64,000 nucleotides of DNA from Silurus meridionalis. Taxonomy: Eukaryota > Chordata > Actinopteri > Siluriformes > Siluridae. Shown here piece after piece: positions 33,781-45,835 of this stretch. The stretch covers positions 13,791,990 to 13,855,989 of the forward strand of contig NC_060892.1 in the NCBI RefSeq assembly GCF_014805685.1, in the 5' to 3' direction. The notes under the pieces were generated by a model that was not told the origin of the DNA, did not search any database, and saw only the letters and a list, made by a program, of their open reading frames with translations. The position numbers and the translations under genes are program-made. Position 1 is the stretch's first letter; every line of letters starts with the position of its first letter.

Positions 33781-33984
33781 ACAAATAGTCTGAATATTTA
33801 TTTAAATGTGATCACAACACATTTAACAAATAAAACACTCAGATGAGAATATATTTCATTCCTTCTTTAAGTTTTCTTACCATCTTAGGAAAAAACTTTT
33901 TTACCACTGGCGCCACTGACTTGCTTAATGGAGTATAAAGTTACAGGGACTCATTTATGATCCCAAAACATATAGTCACAATTT

Positions 33985-34062
33985 GTTAAATTTTGTAAGC
34001 TGCTTTGAGACAATGTCCTTTTTTTAAAAGAGCTATACAAACCTTCTCTTCAATTATTTAGA
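33985..34062 (+). mobile_element. Short LINE-A 3' tail
   Basis: 'gtaagctgctttgagacaat' followed by 'gagctatacaaa' matches the last part of LINE-A. It is a minimal 5'-truncated insertion. Confidence 0.7.
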
Positions 34063-34904
34063 TATATATTTTGGAAAGATATTCTATTTTTGTAGGTTGG
34101 AGTCACATTTCCCTGAAGAATTCAAATTTTAGATCATGACAGACATCATTGTTGTGTAATTAATTATGGTCTGGTCTGATTTCTTTCCTTGTTCCTGCTC
34201 TGGCTCTTAGGTTACATATGCTAGGACAACCTGCCTGGACCATATCAGGTTACCCAGACACATGAGAATGCTGTGAGGGAGTTGTAAGAGACATCATACA
34301 AGTGTGTCAGTGTTTTCTTGCTCTTGTGATTCTTCTCAAAAACAATCTGTAATAGCCCATACTGTCACAAAGTGTGCTTTGTAATAAAGCAGGCAAAAGA
34401 GCAGTAGACTTTTATAAGCTACAAAGATGAAATGGAACGAAAGCTATTAATCCTTTGTTATTCTCTGTTATCATGTGACCTAGTTTGTCCATAGAGTATA
34501 TATTTAAATGTGGAGAACAAACAGTTTTTTAAAAATGGCATTGGCATCCAACAGTCCCATTTTTTTAAATTCAGGTGTTATATTATTTTTATTTGGTTGT
34601 TGTTAAGATTAAACTAATATAAGACAACATGAATCAAGACAAACTAATAACAATTGAATGTTGAACAATTGAACAATCACTGCACTTTTATATAGGGTTT
34701 TTTTTTGTTTTTTTTACAAATGCAAAGACAATCACTGGCATATAAGGTTTCCCATTATGCACGCCATTTCCTTCTTAAAATCAATATGATCCTACTCTTA
34801 TTGCCATGAAACATTATCAGCTGAATAAAATGTCCTTCAAATGCCAGCCATAGTGAACAGTGAATAAACCATTTTTATCTTTTTTTTTTTATCAAGTTTT
34901 ACTA

Positions 34905-36690
34905 GATTGTTTTATGCTCTTCTTTTAATTAAAAAGGGTCACTTTAAAATAGCTTACACTGTTTATCTGCTCTTTTTAGAGATATTTTTGGTGTTTATAG
35001 TTAGTGTTGTGTGTAGTATAGGGTTTTCAGTCCTCTGATAATGAAAAAGTCTAAAAAATGTCTTGCATTTTTATTTGATATTAAAACATAAAGAAAAAGC
35101 ATGATTTGTTGCATTTTTTTTTTGTTTTTTGTGTGGCATATACAAAACATTACAAACATAAAAAATGTAGTTACATTTTAGTGTGGTTGGAAAGACAAAA
35201 CAAATAAGAAATCATATATTTTCTAATCTTCCTCATTTCTTTTATTTCAGATTAAACTTGCAGATAAGAGAAAAGATTTTCAAAACGAGTTTGTTTTCTT
35301 GCAGTTCCAGATGCCTGCATTCTGTTCAGATAATCATCAATTTCTTCATCATCAAAATTCTTTTGTGTTTCAAAAGATTTGTTTAAGGTGCTGAAACTCA
35401 CATTCCAATCCTCCTTATTTTGCTTGGAGGACCCAAGTCTTCAGGGCAGTGGTTGTTAAAGCATTTTGCTTCTGATCAGAAGGCCATCCGCTCAAATCCC
35501 AGTACCACCTACTTTTGTTTGAGCAAGACCTTTAAGACTTAACTGCTCAGTTGTAACTTATAGGTTACTTTAGATAAAAAAGGATCAGTCAAATGAGGTA
35601 AATGTTAATATCTTTGATTTTACTGAGATTAAGGCAGTGGTGCAGAGAGAATATGGCCAGCTTTAAAAAGACTTTATCCCAGGTAAAGCACATGGCTAGG
35701 TTTAACTTAACTCTTTAGTTTTTCCTATTACTAAATTAAAATATAAAAATAAAATCTAGAAAAATCCTGAACAGTACAAAAGACTACTGAGCAGGTGGAT
35801 ATAATTGCAGAATGAGAGTGTAAAAAACACCCGTTTCTCCTATCCAGTGTGTGCTGTGGTTTTACCACTGTTTTGCAATTGAGCTAAGCCCAAAATTACA
35901 AGCTATTACCTTTTGAATGTTTGTTTTATTTTTTTTGCCTTTTTCTAACCAATGATTTGAAAATTAATATTTTGTAATTTCTCACTTTTTTGGCAGGGGT
36001 ATACATATTTTGTTTATATAAACTTTAATCCTGTTTATTTAGTCTTGTCAATTCTTTTTATTAAATATTTTGTAAATGCAATTTTTGTTTGTAATACAGT
36101 TTTCCCCTGTTTATGGCTAGTTAGAGTCTGGCGTTTTATTTTGTTTTGTTTATTTAATTTATTATTTTTAGCTGTTAATCTTTTTTTGTTTAGATAAGAC
36201 GTTTACTACTTTCAGAGCTTTTGTTTAGTATTTTGGTATGTCCTTATTTGCAGGTTTAATGCTTCATTTTATGTTAATTATAACATTTGATCTTGTTATT
36301 ATTATTATTGATTATTATTATTATTGATTATTACCATTTAGATTTAAATAACCTTACTTCTGAATCTTAAGTAGTGGGGGGTATATTGTTTATTACAGCA
36401 TAACGTCTGAAAACTGTTGAGTCTTTCACCCTGTTACAATCATCAGCACAATTTTGGAAGCTTATCTCTGATAAAAAAAAAATAAAAAAATTGCGCTTTG
36501 GCTAGAAAGGGTACTTTTGTTAATGTTTGCTGAAAGGGGAAAGTACAAAAATTATTAATATAACTATTAAGTGTACAGATATTTAGAACATGCCCAAGTG
36601 TTTCCATCACGTTCTTTTCCTGATATATTGCTTGATATATTGATAGCATATTGAAATTTTCCCCACTACACAGCATTTGATGTAGTCCAG
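34905..36690 (+). repeat. Duplicated segment, copy 1
   Basis: Blocks of this segment recur in the same order and orientation in 37020-40400. Examples are 'tcactttaaaatagcttaca' (34940 and 37264), 'aacacccgtttctcctaycc' (35826 and 37334), the AT-rich run around 36000-36130 (again at 38200-38320), 'cttctgaatcttaagtagtg' (36357 and 39446) and 'ctttggctagaaagggtact' (36497 and 40204). Divergence is considerable, so the duplication is old. No gene is recognised in it. Confidence 0.7.
35440..35605 (+). mobile_element. tRNA-derived SINE-like element
   Basis: The head resembles a tRNA: 'agtggttgttaaagc' as the A-box region and 'gctcaaatcccagtacc' as the B-box region about 35 nt on. The fish-SINE body follows, 'tgagcaagacctttaagact' then 'aactgctcagttg'. 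It lies inside copy 1 of the duplication; I did not see it in copy 2. Confidence 0.65.
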
Positions 36691-37392
36691 TTTTAAAATG
36701 ACAAAGAGCTGAACAAATAGGAGTGGCCTTTACAAATAGAAATGGAAAAAAACTCCTGGTATTTTATAATGCCATGAATATAAGTCTAGTGTGAACCACA
36801 GCGACTGGTCTATGAACCCATGCTTATGTATTGCACATATTATCACCACACACACATACACAATTTGAGAAGCAAAAAAGTATACCATATAATCATATGT
36901 CTATGTAATACATACATGAGTTGTAATACAACTTTCTCTGCAAAAAAATTATAACTTTATAAAAACTTTATAAAAAGAAAGAATCTGTCTAATGTCAGGA
37001 TGTGATATGTTGTACACGATGAAGGCTAGATTGTTTTATGCTCTCCTTTATTTAGAGCATTCCAGGAAACAGCCCTCATTCTTCATCAATATGTTGGGCT
37101 TCCTAGCTTTTCCTGCTCGAATGCTGCCTCCCCGTATATTGCCACAAAGGAGACAACATGTCTTTGTAGCAAGATGGTGAATCTCCTCTACCAGTCTGTT
37201 GCTGCAAGTTGTTGGAAGATTTCTCAGAAATGACTTTGCTGCATAGTGCTTTATTCAAAAGGGTCACTTTAAAATAGCTTACACTGTTTATCTGCTCTTT
37301 TCAGAGATAGGAGAGTGTGAAGAAGAGTGTGAAAACACCCGTTTCTCCTACCCAGTGTGTGCCGTGGTTTTAATACTGTTTTGCAGTTAAGC

Positions 37393-38072
37393 CAGTGGTG
37401 TCAAATCTGGCCCGCGGTGTAATTATATTTGGCCCGCAAGATCATATCAAATGTGTATTAGTATTAGTATTAGCCCGCCAGTATATAGCGCATACACCGC
37501 TAATACTACAAATCCCAGAATGCTCCGCTAATACTACAAATCCCAGAATGCTTTGTTAGTGCGTTGCCGCGTCAGTCGAGACCGCTGAAAAACTCCGCAT
37601 ACTCAGCGCTGAATTTACCCGGAGATTTACCGACTTTGAAGCCCAGAAATGCAGATTTGAACTGCTCAGTAATCCGTTTGTGGTTGACGTGGAAAGCGCA
37701 CTAACCAACCTCCAAATGGATCTGAGTCGTTGTGTTGTTGGCCTGTGAAAAATGATTTTCATTATGAAGGAAATTTGAAAGTCTATAGATAGAGCGAGGC
37801 AGACATAATAAGAAATGAATACCACTGATGTGTGTTTTATTTCAAATGTAATTTCTCATGTGTTTATAATATTAAACTTTGGTTGTTTCAGATTTAATGT
37901 TTATGCAAAACTAAAGTTTGTTTCCATATGAAAAGGTTCAACATTACACATCTAGAGAGAAGGGAAAACATGCACAATTGCGGTCATTTTTCAATAAAAT
38001 ATTGAGTTTGGCCTGAGACTTAGTCACAGTTTTTAATTTTGGCCCACTGTGAATTTGAGTTTGACACGCCTG
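37393..38072 (+). mobile_element. hAT element remnant with 8-bp TSD
   Basis: The termini are CAGTGGTGTCAAA and its imperfect inverse TTTGACACGCCTG. The flanks are agttaagc (37385-37392) and cgttaagc (38073-38080), an 8-bp target duplication with one mismatch, diagnostic of hAT. The plus strand around 37610-37730 encodes FTRRFTDFEAQKCRFELLSN and VVDVESALTNLQMDL, recalling the hAT-type transposase domain captured in GTF2IRD2-like proteins. The rest of the transposase is deleted. Confidence 0.88.
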
Positions 38073-38470
38073 CGTTAAGCCAAGCCCAAAATTGCAAGCT
38101 ATTAAGCTTTTAAATGCGTTGGGTTTTTTCTGTTTGTTTTTTTGCTAATTTTTTTACCAATGATTATTGGTAAGCAATCTAAAAGCTTCATATTTTGTAA
38201 TTTCGGTGTACATATTTTGTGTATATAGACTTAAATCCTATTTATTCAATTCTTTTTATTATATATTTTGTGAATGCAATTTTTGTTCATAATACTGTTT
38301 TCCCCTGATTATAGCTAGAGTCTGGTGTTTTGTTTTGTTTTTTTAGCTGTTATTTTTTTGTTTAGTAAAGATAAGAAGTTTACTCCTTTCAGAGCTTTTG
38401 TTTAGTATTTTGGTCTTGACCTTATTGGAAGGTTTGTTGCTTTATTTTATGTTAATTATAACCTTTGATC

Positions 38471-38508
<38 letters not shown>

Positions 38509-38527
38509 GATTATTATTATTATTATT
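38471..38527. repeat. (TTA)n trinucleotide microsatellite
   Basis: Near-perfect ATT/TTA triplets with one TTG interruption, expanded from a shorter TTA run present at 36298-36335 in copy 1 of the duplication. Confidence 0.95.
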
Positions 38528-39589
38528 GGCTCAGGTTTCTATGTGCTACCAATGCTCTAGTGCCACTACTGGGTCAAATTCAAATTTAAATTAATTTGAT
38601 TTGCAGCCATCTTGTATTTTGTCAAGAATATGTTTTTTTGTTTTGTTTTGTTTTTTACTTTTTTTTTTTTAAACACATGCCAGTATCAGCCTCCTAAAAG
38701 TTAGCTAAAAGTTGAAACTCGAAGTAGCAAATCTGACATCAAAACCAGCAAACAGGTTATTAGGTGATATCAAAGGAATTCAGATCCAATCTCTTATCTA
38801 TGCACTGATAAATACAAAAAGTTTGAGAATTTTGATATTTTAAACAGTCAGTCCATAATGTACCAACAAAACAGACTGTAATGCAAACAAACAAAGTGTA
38901 GCTGTATTTCTGCAATGACCATGGACACAAAAATCCTGGTTTGTATCTTTCAGGTTTCAAAGTGTGAACGCAAAAGATTCCACGGACAAACCTATGTGCG
39001 GTGTACACCAGTTATCTTTGTTACTGATCATTTTTGTTACATTCTAACCCAAGCTCATTTCATCCATTTGTGATGGTAGTGCTATAGCTCATTTAGAGTT
39101 TAGACTGATATAATACTGAGAAATACTGTACATGGGCAGTGCAGTCATTCATTATGAAGCAGACACTATCTTTCTTTTTGAAGTCATTCATCAACAGTGA
39201 CATGCATTAGGCTACACTTCAGTACTGTTACAGTGAGTATGTCTTTAGGGAACATCAGAGAACACCTTGACTGGTGGAAAGGATTTTCCTTATCTAATTG
39301 TGGCTTATTGAACTTGATCTTATGGTCGGATTGACATTTTTAGATGGTTTACCTGTTTTTTTTTTTTCTTTCAGAACGTACTGTAACTCCTGCTCAGGCA
39401 CAAAATAATCTGAAAATGTAATTGACCATTTAGATTTAATCTTAACTTCTGAATCTTAAGTAGTGGAGGGTACATTGTTTATTACAGCTTGTTATTACAT
39501 AACATCTGATCTGTTGAGTCTTTCAGCCAGCTTAAATCATCAGCACTATTTTGGAATCTTATCACTGAATGTGAAGTGACAGAAATCAC

Positions 39590-40190
39590 GGTGCAAGGCC
39601 AGATTATGCTGTCAGGAAGTGCGGGTGACTGGGTGAGTGAGGACCCAAATGCAGGATGCAAGCAGGTGTATGGAGAAAACACTATAATGAAGCACAATAA
39701 AGGGCATAGCAGAAACACAAATCAAAAAACAGTCCAAAAAATCGAGAGCCAGGAGACAGAGCAATCGAAATAACGGCAAAGAGGAACATCAAAAGGCACA
39801 GCACAAACAAAAACTAAACCATAGTCCAAACCAGGTAAAGGGAGGCGGAGCAGAACAGGTTTAGGAACAGGAAAAGAAACAGGATCAGGATCAGGATCCA
39901 GAGCAGGCAGGGTGGCAAGGGCCTATGAAAGCCGGTGAGCTAATCTGGCCCCGAGCTAAAACTCTTGAAAGTGTAGGACTGTTGCCTAAATACAATTCCA
40001 GGAAACCTTTTAACTATTGTGTTTACAGCTGTAAAAGAGTTGGGTGTGGAAAAGAGCTGGGTGTGGAAAAAAGTTGGGTGTGGAACCCCGGGTGTCAAAA
40101 CATAACATGTAAAGTCACAAAGAACATTTTGCTATTCCTAAGACTCTTAAGATAATGATGTGTAGCGATCTGCTGTGTAGAGAGTGGTAT
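39590..40190. mobile_element. Unclassified interspersed repeat inserted in copy 2
   Basis: The alignment between the two duplicated segments breaks here by about 600 bp. The inserted DNA is purine-rich ('gtcaggaagtgcgggtgact', repeated 'aggatcagg' and 'gttgggtgtgga' units) and resembles common fish repeats with a TGTCAGG-type end. No coding sequence or family was identified. Confidence 0.45.
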
Positions 40191-41481
40191 GCTAAAAATT
40201 GCACTTTGGCTAGAAAGGGTACTTTTGTTAATGTTTGCTGTAAGGGGAAAGTACAGAAACTATTAATATAACTATTAAGTGTACAGACTCTTACAACATG
40301 CCCAAGTGTTTCCATCACATTCTTTTTCCTGATACTGTACTGTAAAATCTTTAAAATTTTCCCAATCTACAGCATTTGATGCAAAGAGTCTTGTTAAAAG
40401 TACTTAAATGAGGAGTATGGCATTTTGATCTATTCCATGTCCTACAAATGCTAGAAATGTTGTTACAGAAGCTCCAGAAACCTGACGTGTCAAAAACCTG
40501 AAGATCCTAAATAAGAAAATGTAGCTGGTTTAAAAAAACAAAACAAAAAAACATTGAAATATACTGAAACTAAAACAAACAAAAACATTGGAAGGATCAA
40601 AGGTTTAATACTGCTCACAAAATGTCCTACAGGTTAAAAACTTCAACAGCTCCATAGCAGAGCCAAAGTCACCTGTTTAACTGGAAATAGAGATCCCAAA
40701 TCCTGATGATACCATTCACTGTAGATCATTGCAGCACAATTTTATAATGCAGTTGTGTAACAATATAATTAATGAGTGTTGTTTATTGCAATCTGGAGCT
40801 TCAATTGCTTCACCACTGCAGATTAGTCCTGATAATGGTGCATGCTCAGCATTCAATAATGTGAACAATGTGTTTCTCTATATATTTTAACTCTATGGAA
40901 TGCACAGATCTGGACTTTTGGTTACTACTTTTCCATTTTAGTGTCTTCTTTACTTATTAAATAATGACTAAATAGTATACGTTGGCTTTCAATGTTTTTT
41001 TCTCTCCACCTCCTTGAGCATAAAGTCAACCATTAAATAAGCAATGAAGACTTCAGGGGAAGAACAACACATTAGTTCTCTGGAAAGTAGGCTGCACTGT
41101 GCAAATGATAAATAAAAGTTTTTAATATAGACTTAATATAGAATATAGAATATAGACTCTAAAGCAGGGGTGTCAAACTCAGGTGTAATTTTACAAAAAG
41201 ATGTAACTTTCTTCTGCTCAACTCAGATAAGACGGAAGTACTTTTACTAGGACCACATGCAGCTAGAAGTAAACTTTCCGATTACGTAGCATCTCTGGAT
41301 GGTGTTTCTGTTTCAGCATGTACGGCTGTCAAAGACCTTGGTGTGATTATTGACCCGAGTCTTTCCTTTGAGTCTCACGTGAATAATATCACCAGAATCG
41401 CCTTCTTTCACCTTAGAAATATTGCTAAGATTAGAAATATGATGTCGTTACAGGATGCAGAAAAACTGGTTCATGCTTTTG

Positions 41482-44400
41482 TCAAGTCAAGTCAAGTCAA
41501 GTCAAGTCAAGTCAAGTGGCTTTTATTGTCATTTTTACTATACACAGTGGTACACAGTACACAGTAAAAACGAAACAACGTTCCTCCGGAACCCTGGTGC
41601 TACACAAAAACAACAAAACAACATAAAGTGCATCGAGTGCAGCCTGGTGCAAACAAAAGAACAGTACAGACAGACAGAGTGCAGACAGACAACACAAGAC
41701 AAGACAAAAGACAAAAACCAAGTATAGCGCCGACTAGTAAACCTACTGTATACTTACATATACAGTACTGTGTGAGGTGAATGTAAAACTATACCCAGGA
41801 GAAAATACAAACAGAAAGAGCAATGTAGTGCAAAAACAGCAGCAAGGAGGTGCAAAGACAGCATGTAAACATTATACTGTAGTATAAAAGGTGCAAAAAC
41901 AGCATGTAAACATTGTACTGAATATAAACATTGTACTGAATATAGTATAAATAATAATAAATATATAAATGGTGATGGAGTGGATCGAGATGAGTGATGA
42001 ATGTGTTTAGTCCAGGTTGTACAGTTCAGTTCAGTAACAGTAACACACAGTGAGCGTGTGTGTGTGTGTGTGTGTAAGTGAGTGTGTGTGAGTGTGTGTG
42101 AGTTCTGTTCAGTTCTGTGTGTTGAGAAGCCTGATGGCTTGTGGGAAGAAACTGTTACACAGTCTTGTTGTGACGGCCCGAATGCTTCGGAACCGTTTTC
42201 CTGATGGTAGGAGGGTGAAGTATGCGTGTGACGGGTGTGTGTGATCGTCCACAATGCTGTGTGCTTTGCGGATGCAGCGTGTGGTGTAAATGTCCATGAT
42301 AGAGGGGAGAGAGACTCCGATGATCTTCTCAGCTGTCCTCACTATCCTCTGTAGGGTCTTGCGATCCGAGACGGTGCAATTCCCAAACCAGGCAGTGATG
42401 CAGCTGCTCAGAATGCTCTCAATGGTCCCTCTGTAGAACATGGACAGGATGGGGGGAGGGAGGTGGGCTTTCCTCAGCCTTCTCAGAAAGTATAGACGCT
42501 GCTGGGCTTTCTTGGTGATGGAGCTGGTGTTAAGTGACCAGGTGAGGTTGTCCGCCAGATGAACACCAAGGAATTTGGTGCTCTTGACGATCTCCACAGA
42601 GGATCCATCGATAATCAGTGGAGATTGGTCGCCTGAGCTCTCCTGAAGTCCACAACCATCTCTTTCGCTTTGTCCACGCTCAGAGACAGGTTGTTTGCTC
42701 CACACCAGGCAGTTAACCGTTTCACCTCTTCTCTATATGCTGACTCATCGTTCCTGCTGATTAGACCCACCACGGTCGTGTCATCAGCGAACTTGATGAT
42801 ATGATTTGAGCTGTGCGTTGGTGCACAGTCGTGAGTCAGCAGAGTGAACAGCAGTGGACTGAGCACACAGCCTGAGGGGCTCCAGTGCTCAGTGTGGTGG
42901 TGCTGGAGATGCTGTTCCCGATCCGGACTGCCTGAGGTCTCCCAGTCAGGAAATCCAGGATCCAGTTGCAGAGAGAGGTGTTCAGGCCCAGAAGGTTCAG
43001 CTTCTCGATCAGGTGCTGAGGAATGATTGTGTTGAATGCTGAGCTGAAATCAATGAACAGCATTCGTACATATGAGTCCTTGTTATCCAGGTGGGTGAGG
43101 GCCAGATGAAGGGTTGTGGAGATGGCATCGTCCGTGGAACGGTTTGGACGATACGCAAACTGCATTGGGTCCAGGGAGGGTGGAAGCTGTGTCTTGATGT
43201 GCCTCATGACAAGCCTCTCAAGCACTTCATCACGATGGGAGTGAGCGACGGGACGATAGTCATTGAGGCAGGAGACAGTCGATTTCTTTGGCACAGGAAC
43301 GATAGTCGTTGTCTTGAGGCACGTGGGAACAACGTTACTGCTCAGGGAGATGTTGAAGATGTCAGTGAAGACATCTGCTAGTTGTTCTGCACATTCTCTG
43401 AGCACCCTGCCAGGAATGTTGTCAGGTCCAGCAGCCTTCCGTGGGTTAACTCTGCATAGAGTTTTCCTCACTTCAGCTGTGGTTAGACAGAGCACCTGGT
43501 CAGTGGGAGGAGGGATGGTCTTCCTCGCCACCACGTTGTTCTGTACCTCAAACCGGGCGAGAAGTCGTTCAGCGCATCTGGGAGGGAGGCGTCACGGTCA
43601 CAAGCAGGTGATGTGGTCTTGTAATTCGTGATCACCTGGATGCCCTGCCACATGCGCCGAGTGTCTCCACTGTCCTGGAAGTGGTCGGATTTTCTTCGCA
43701 GCGCGCTTTGCCTCTCTGATAGCACGAGACAGTTTGGCCCTTGCTGTTTTAAGGCCGCCTTGTCCCCTGTTCTGAAGGCAGAGTCTCTTTGTTTCAACAG
43801 CGCATGCACATTTGCAGTCATCCACGGCTTCTGATTGGAGCGTGTAGTGATGGACTTGGAGATGGTCACATCGTCAACGCACTTGCTGATGTAGCAGGTC
43901 ACTGATGATGTGTACTCTTCCAAGTTGATGGAATCGCCGTAGGTTGCAGCCTCTCTAAACATGTCCCAGTCAGTGCACTCAAAACAGTCCTGAAGAGCAG
44001 AAGTAGCTCCTTCTGGCCAGGTTTTCACCTGTTTCAGAACCGGTTTAGAGCGTCTGATGAGCGGTCTGTATGCTGGAATCAACATAACAGAGCAGTGGTC
44101 TGAGTATCCGAGATGGGGCGGGCTCCGCACGATACGCGCCGGGGATGTTTGTGTAAACAAGATCCAGCGTGTTCGCTCCTCGTTGCAAAGTCCACATGCT
44201 GATGGAGTTTAGGAAGCACAGTCTTGAGATTCGCATGGTTGAAATCTCCGGCGATAATAAACAATCCGTCGGGGTGAGCATTCTGCAGGTCGCTAATAGC
44301 GCCGTAGAGTTCACTCAGTGCCTCTTAGCATTAGCACTGGGAGGAATGTACACTCCGACGATGTAAACTGTGGTGAATTCCCGTGGTAAATAAAAAGGTC

Positions 44401-45029
44401 TGCATCTAACAGTCACAAACTCCACTAGCGATGAGCAGTAACATGAAACAAGCACAGAGCTCTTACACCATTCCGTGTTGATATAAACACACGCCACCAC
44501 CGCGAGTCTTACCGCACAGAGCTGTGTTTCTGTCGGCTCGAAACACGGTTAGCGCGTCTAGCTGGATGGCGGCGTCCGGAACTCTGTCGCTGAGCCACGT
44601 CTCCGTGAAAACAAAGACGCAACAGTCTCTAAACTCTCGCCGTGTGGTTTGCTGGAGTCGGATGTAGTCCAGTTTATTATCCAGGGAGCAGACGTTTGAA
44701 AGAAAAATGGACGGGAGAGCCGGCCGGCTAGGGTTAGCATTTAGCCTAGCACGGACACCCGCCCGTTTGCCGCGAACAGCGCTTTCGAGGTCTCCTCTCC
44801 CGGCCACCGGCATCAGGTAACACCGAGGGCTGGGGGCCTGGTCTATGTGGCCGAGGTCGCAGCAAGCCGAGGTCGCGAAGGTTGTTGATAAGATCATCAT
44901 GCAGATTGTTGGTTGCATGATGCCTGTACCGTAGCAGTGTCTGGTGGTCGTACACATGAACACAGCTGACTCTGGTGTCCATGTATTGTGGAAGGTCGGG
45001 CTAAATATGGTGAAATATTATAATTTTCT
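41482..45029 (-). mobile_element. Near full-length LINE-B (CR1/L2/Rex1-like), decayed
   Basis: About 3.5 kb in reverse orientation, ending at its 3' side in a (TTGAC)n tail at 41482-41517. Frames in order, 5' to 3' on the minus strand, are as follows. The endonuclease region is at 44963-44045 ([35 protein letters not shown]). The linker is at 44160-43600. The reverse transcriptase is at 43534-42615 ([31 protein letters not shown], the polymerase box FADDTTVVG). The C-terminal region is at 42705-42109 ([38 protein letters not shown]). At least five frameshifts separate these, so it cannot make its proteins. Confidence 0.9.
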
Positions 45030-45062
45030 AGTCTAATCTAGAAATTACTTCTAGATTAGACT
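45030..45062. repeat. 14-bp perfect inverted repeat at LINE-B 5' junction
   Basis: 'agtctaatctagaa' (45030-45043) and its exact inverse 'ttctagattagact' (45049-45062) are separated by 5 nt. The right arm belongs to the interrupted LINE-A coding sequence (SRLDY codons); the left arm is extra. Confidence 0.9.
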
Positions 45063-45801
45063 ACTGTAACGCTTTACTGTCTGGGTGTGCGAGTAAGTGC
45101 ATCAATAAGCTTCAGTTAGTCCAGAATGCAGCAGCAAGGGTCCTCACTAGATCTAGGAAATATGACCACATCACCCCTGTTTTAATCAGTCTACACTGGC
45201 TCCCAATCAAATCTCGCATTGACTATAAAATATTACTACTGACGTATAAAGCACTCAATGGTCTCGCACCGCAGTATCTGAGTGAACTTCTGTACCAGTA
45301 TGATCCTCCACGCCTACTTAGATCAAAAGGTGCTGGCTATCTGTTGGTTCCTCAAATAATGAAGACTACAGCAGGGGGCAGATCTTTCTCTTATAAAGCC
45401 CCACAGTTATGGAACAGCCTTCCAATCAGTGTTCGGGACTCAGACACAGTCTCAGTGTTCAAGTCGAGGTTGAAAACGTATTTATTTAGTCAAGCCTTTT
45501 ATCAGTAGATTTCTCTTAGGTAAAGGCACAGATCTGGAGGGAACATGGATATAGAGTGTTTGGTGAACTGGTATATTTGTATGCTGTCGTCCCTCACATT
45601 CACACGTTCACTCAGGTTTGTTGACGGTGGTGTGGTGGGTCGTCTCTTATCCCAGAGATCCCTCATGTCTGTGTTACCTTCTGGTTCTCCCTTTTAGTTA
45701 TGCTGCCATAGCGAGTCTTGCCAGAGTCCAAACTGCACAGTGACATTAACTTTCGTACACCAATAGTTACACTTAATAATCCATATCCTTCTCTTCCCGT
45801 C

Positions 45802-45803
<2 letters not shown>

Positions 45804-45833
<30 letters not shown>
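45804..45833. repeat. (CT)n microsatellite in LINE-A 3' UTR
   Basis: Fourteen to fifteen CT dinucleotides. Confidence 0.95.

Positions 45834-45835
<2 letters not shown>

Larger units (their letters stand above)
37020..40400 (+). repeat. Duplicated segment, copy 2 (expanded by insertions)
   Basis: Counterpart of 34905-36690, stretched to about 3.4 kb. It is interrupted by a hAT element (37393-38072, with target duplication), by unmatched DNA around 38540-39420, and by a further repeat at about 39590-40190. Confidence 0.7.

Noticed and set aside
35440..35520. tRNA gene
   Set aside because: A- and B-box-like motifs are present, but the acceptor stem does not close and a SINE body follows.
41754..42254. 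166-aa His/Thr-rich frame
   Set aside because: It lies in the LINE-B 3' UTR and includes a (CA)n run; shadow of repeat sequence.
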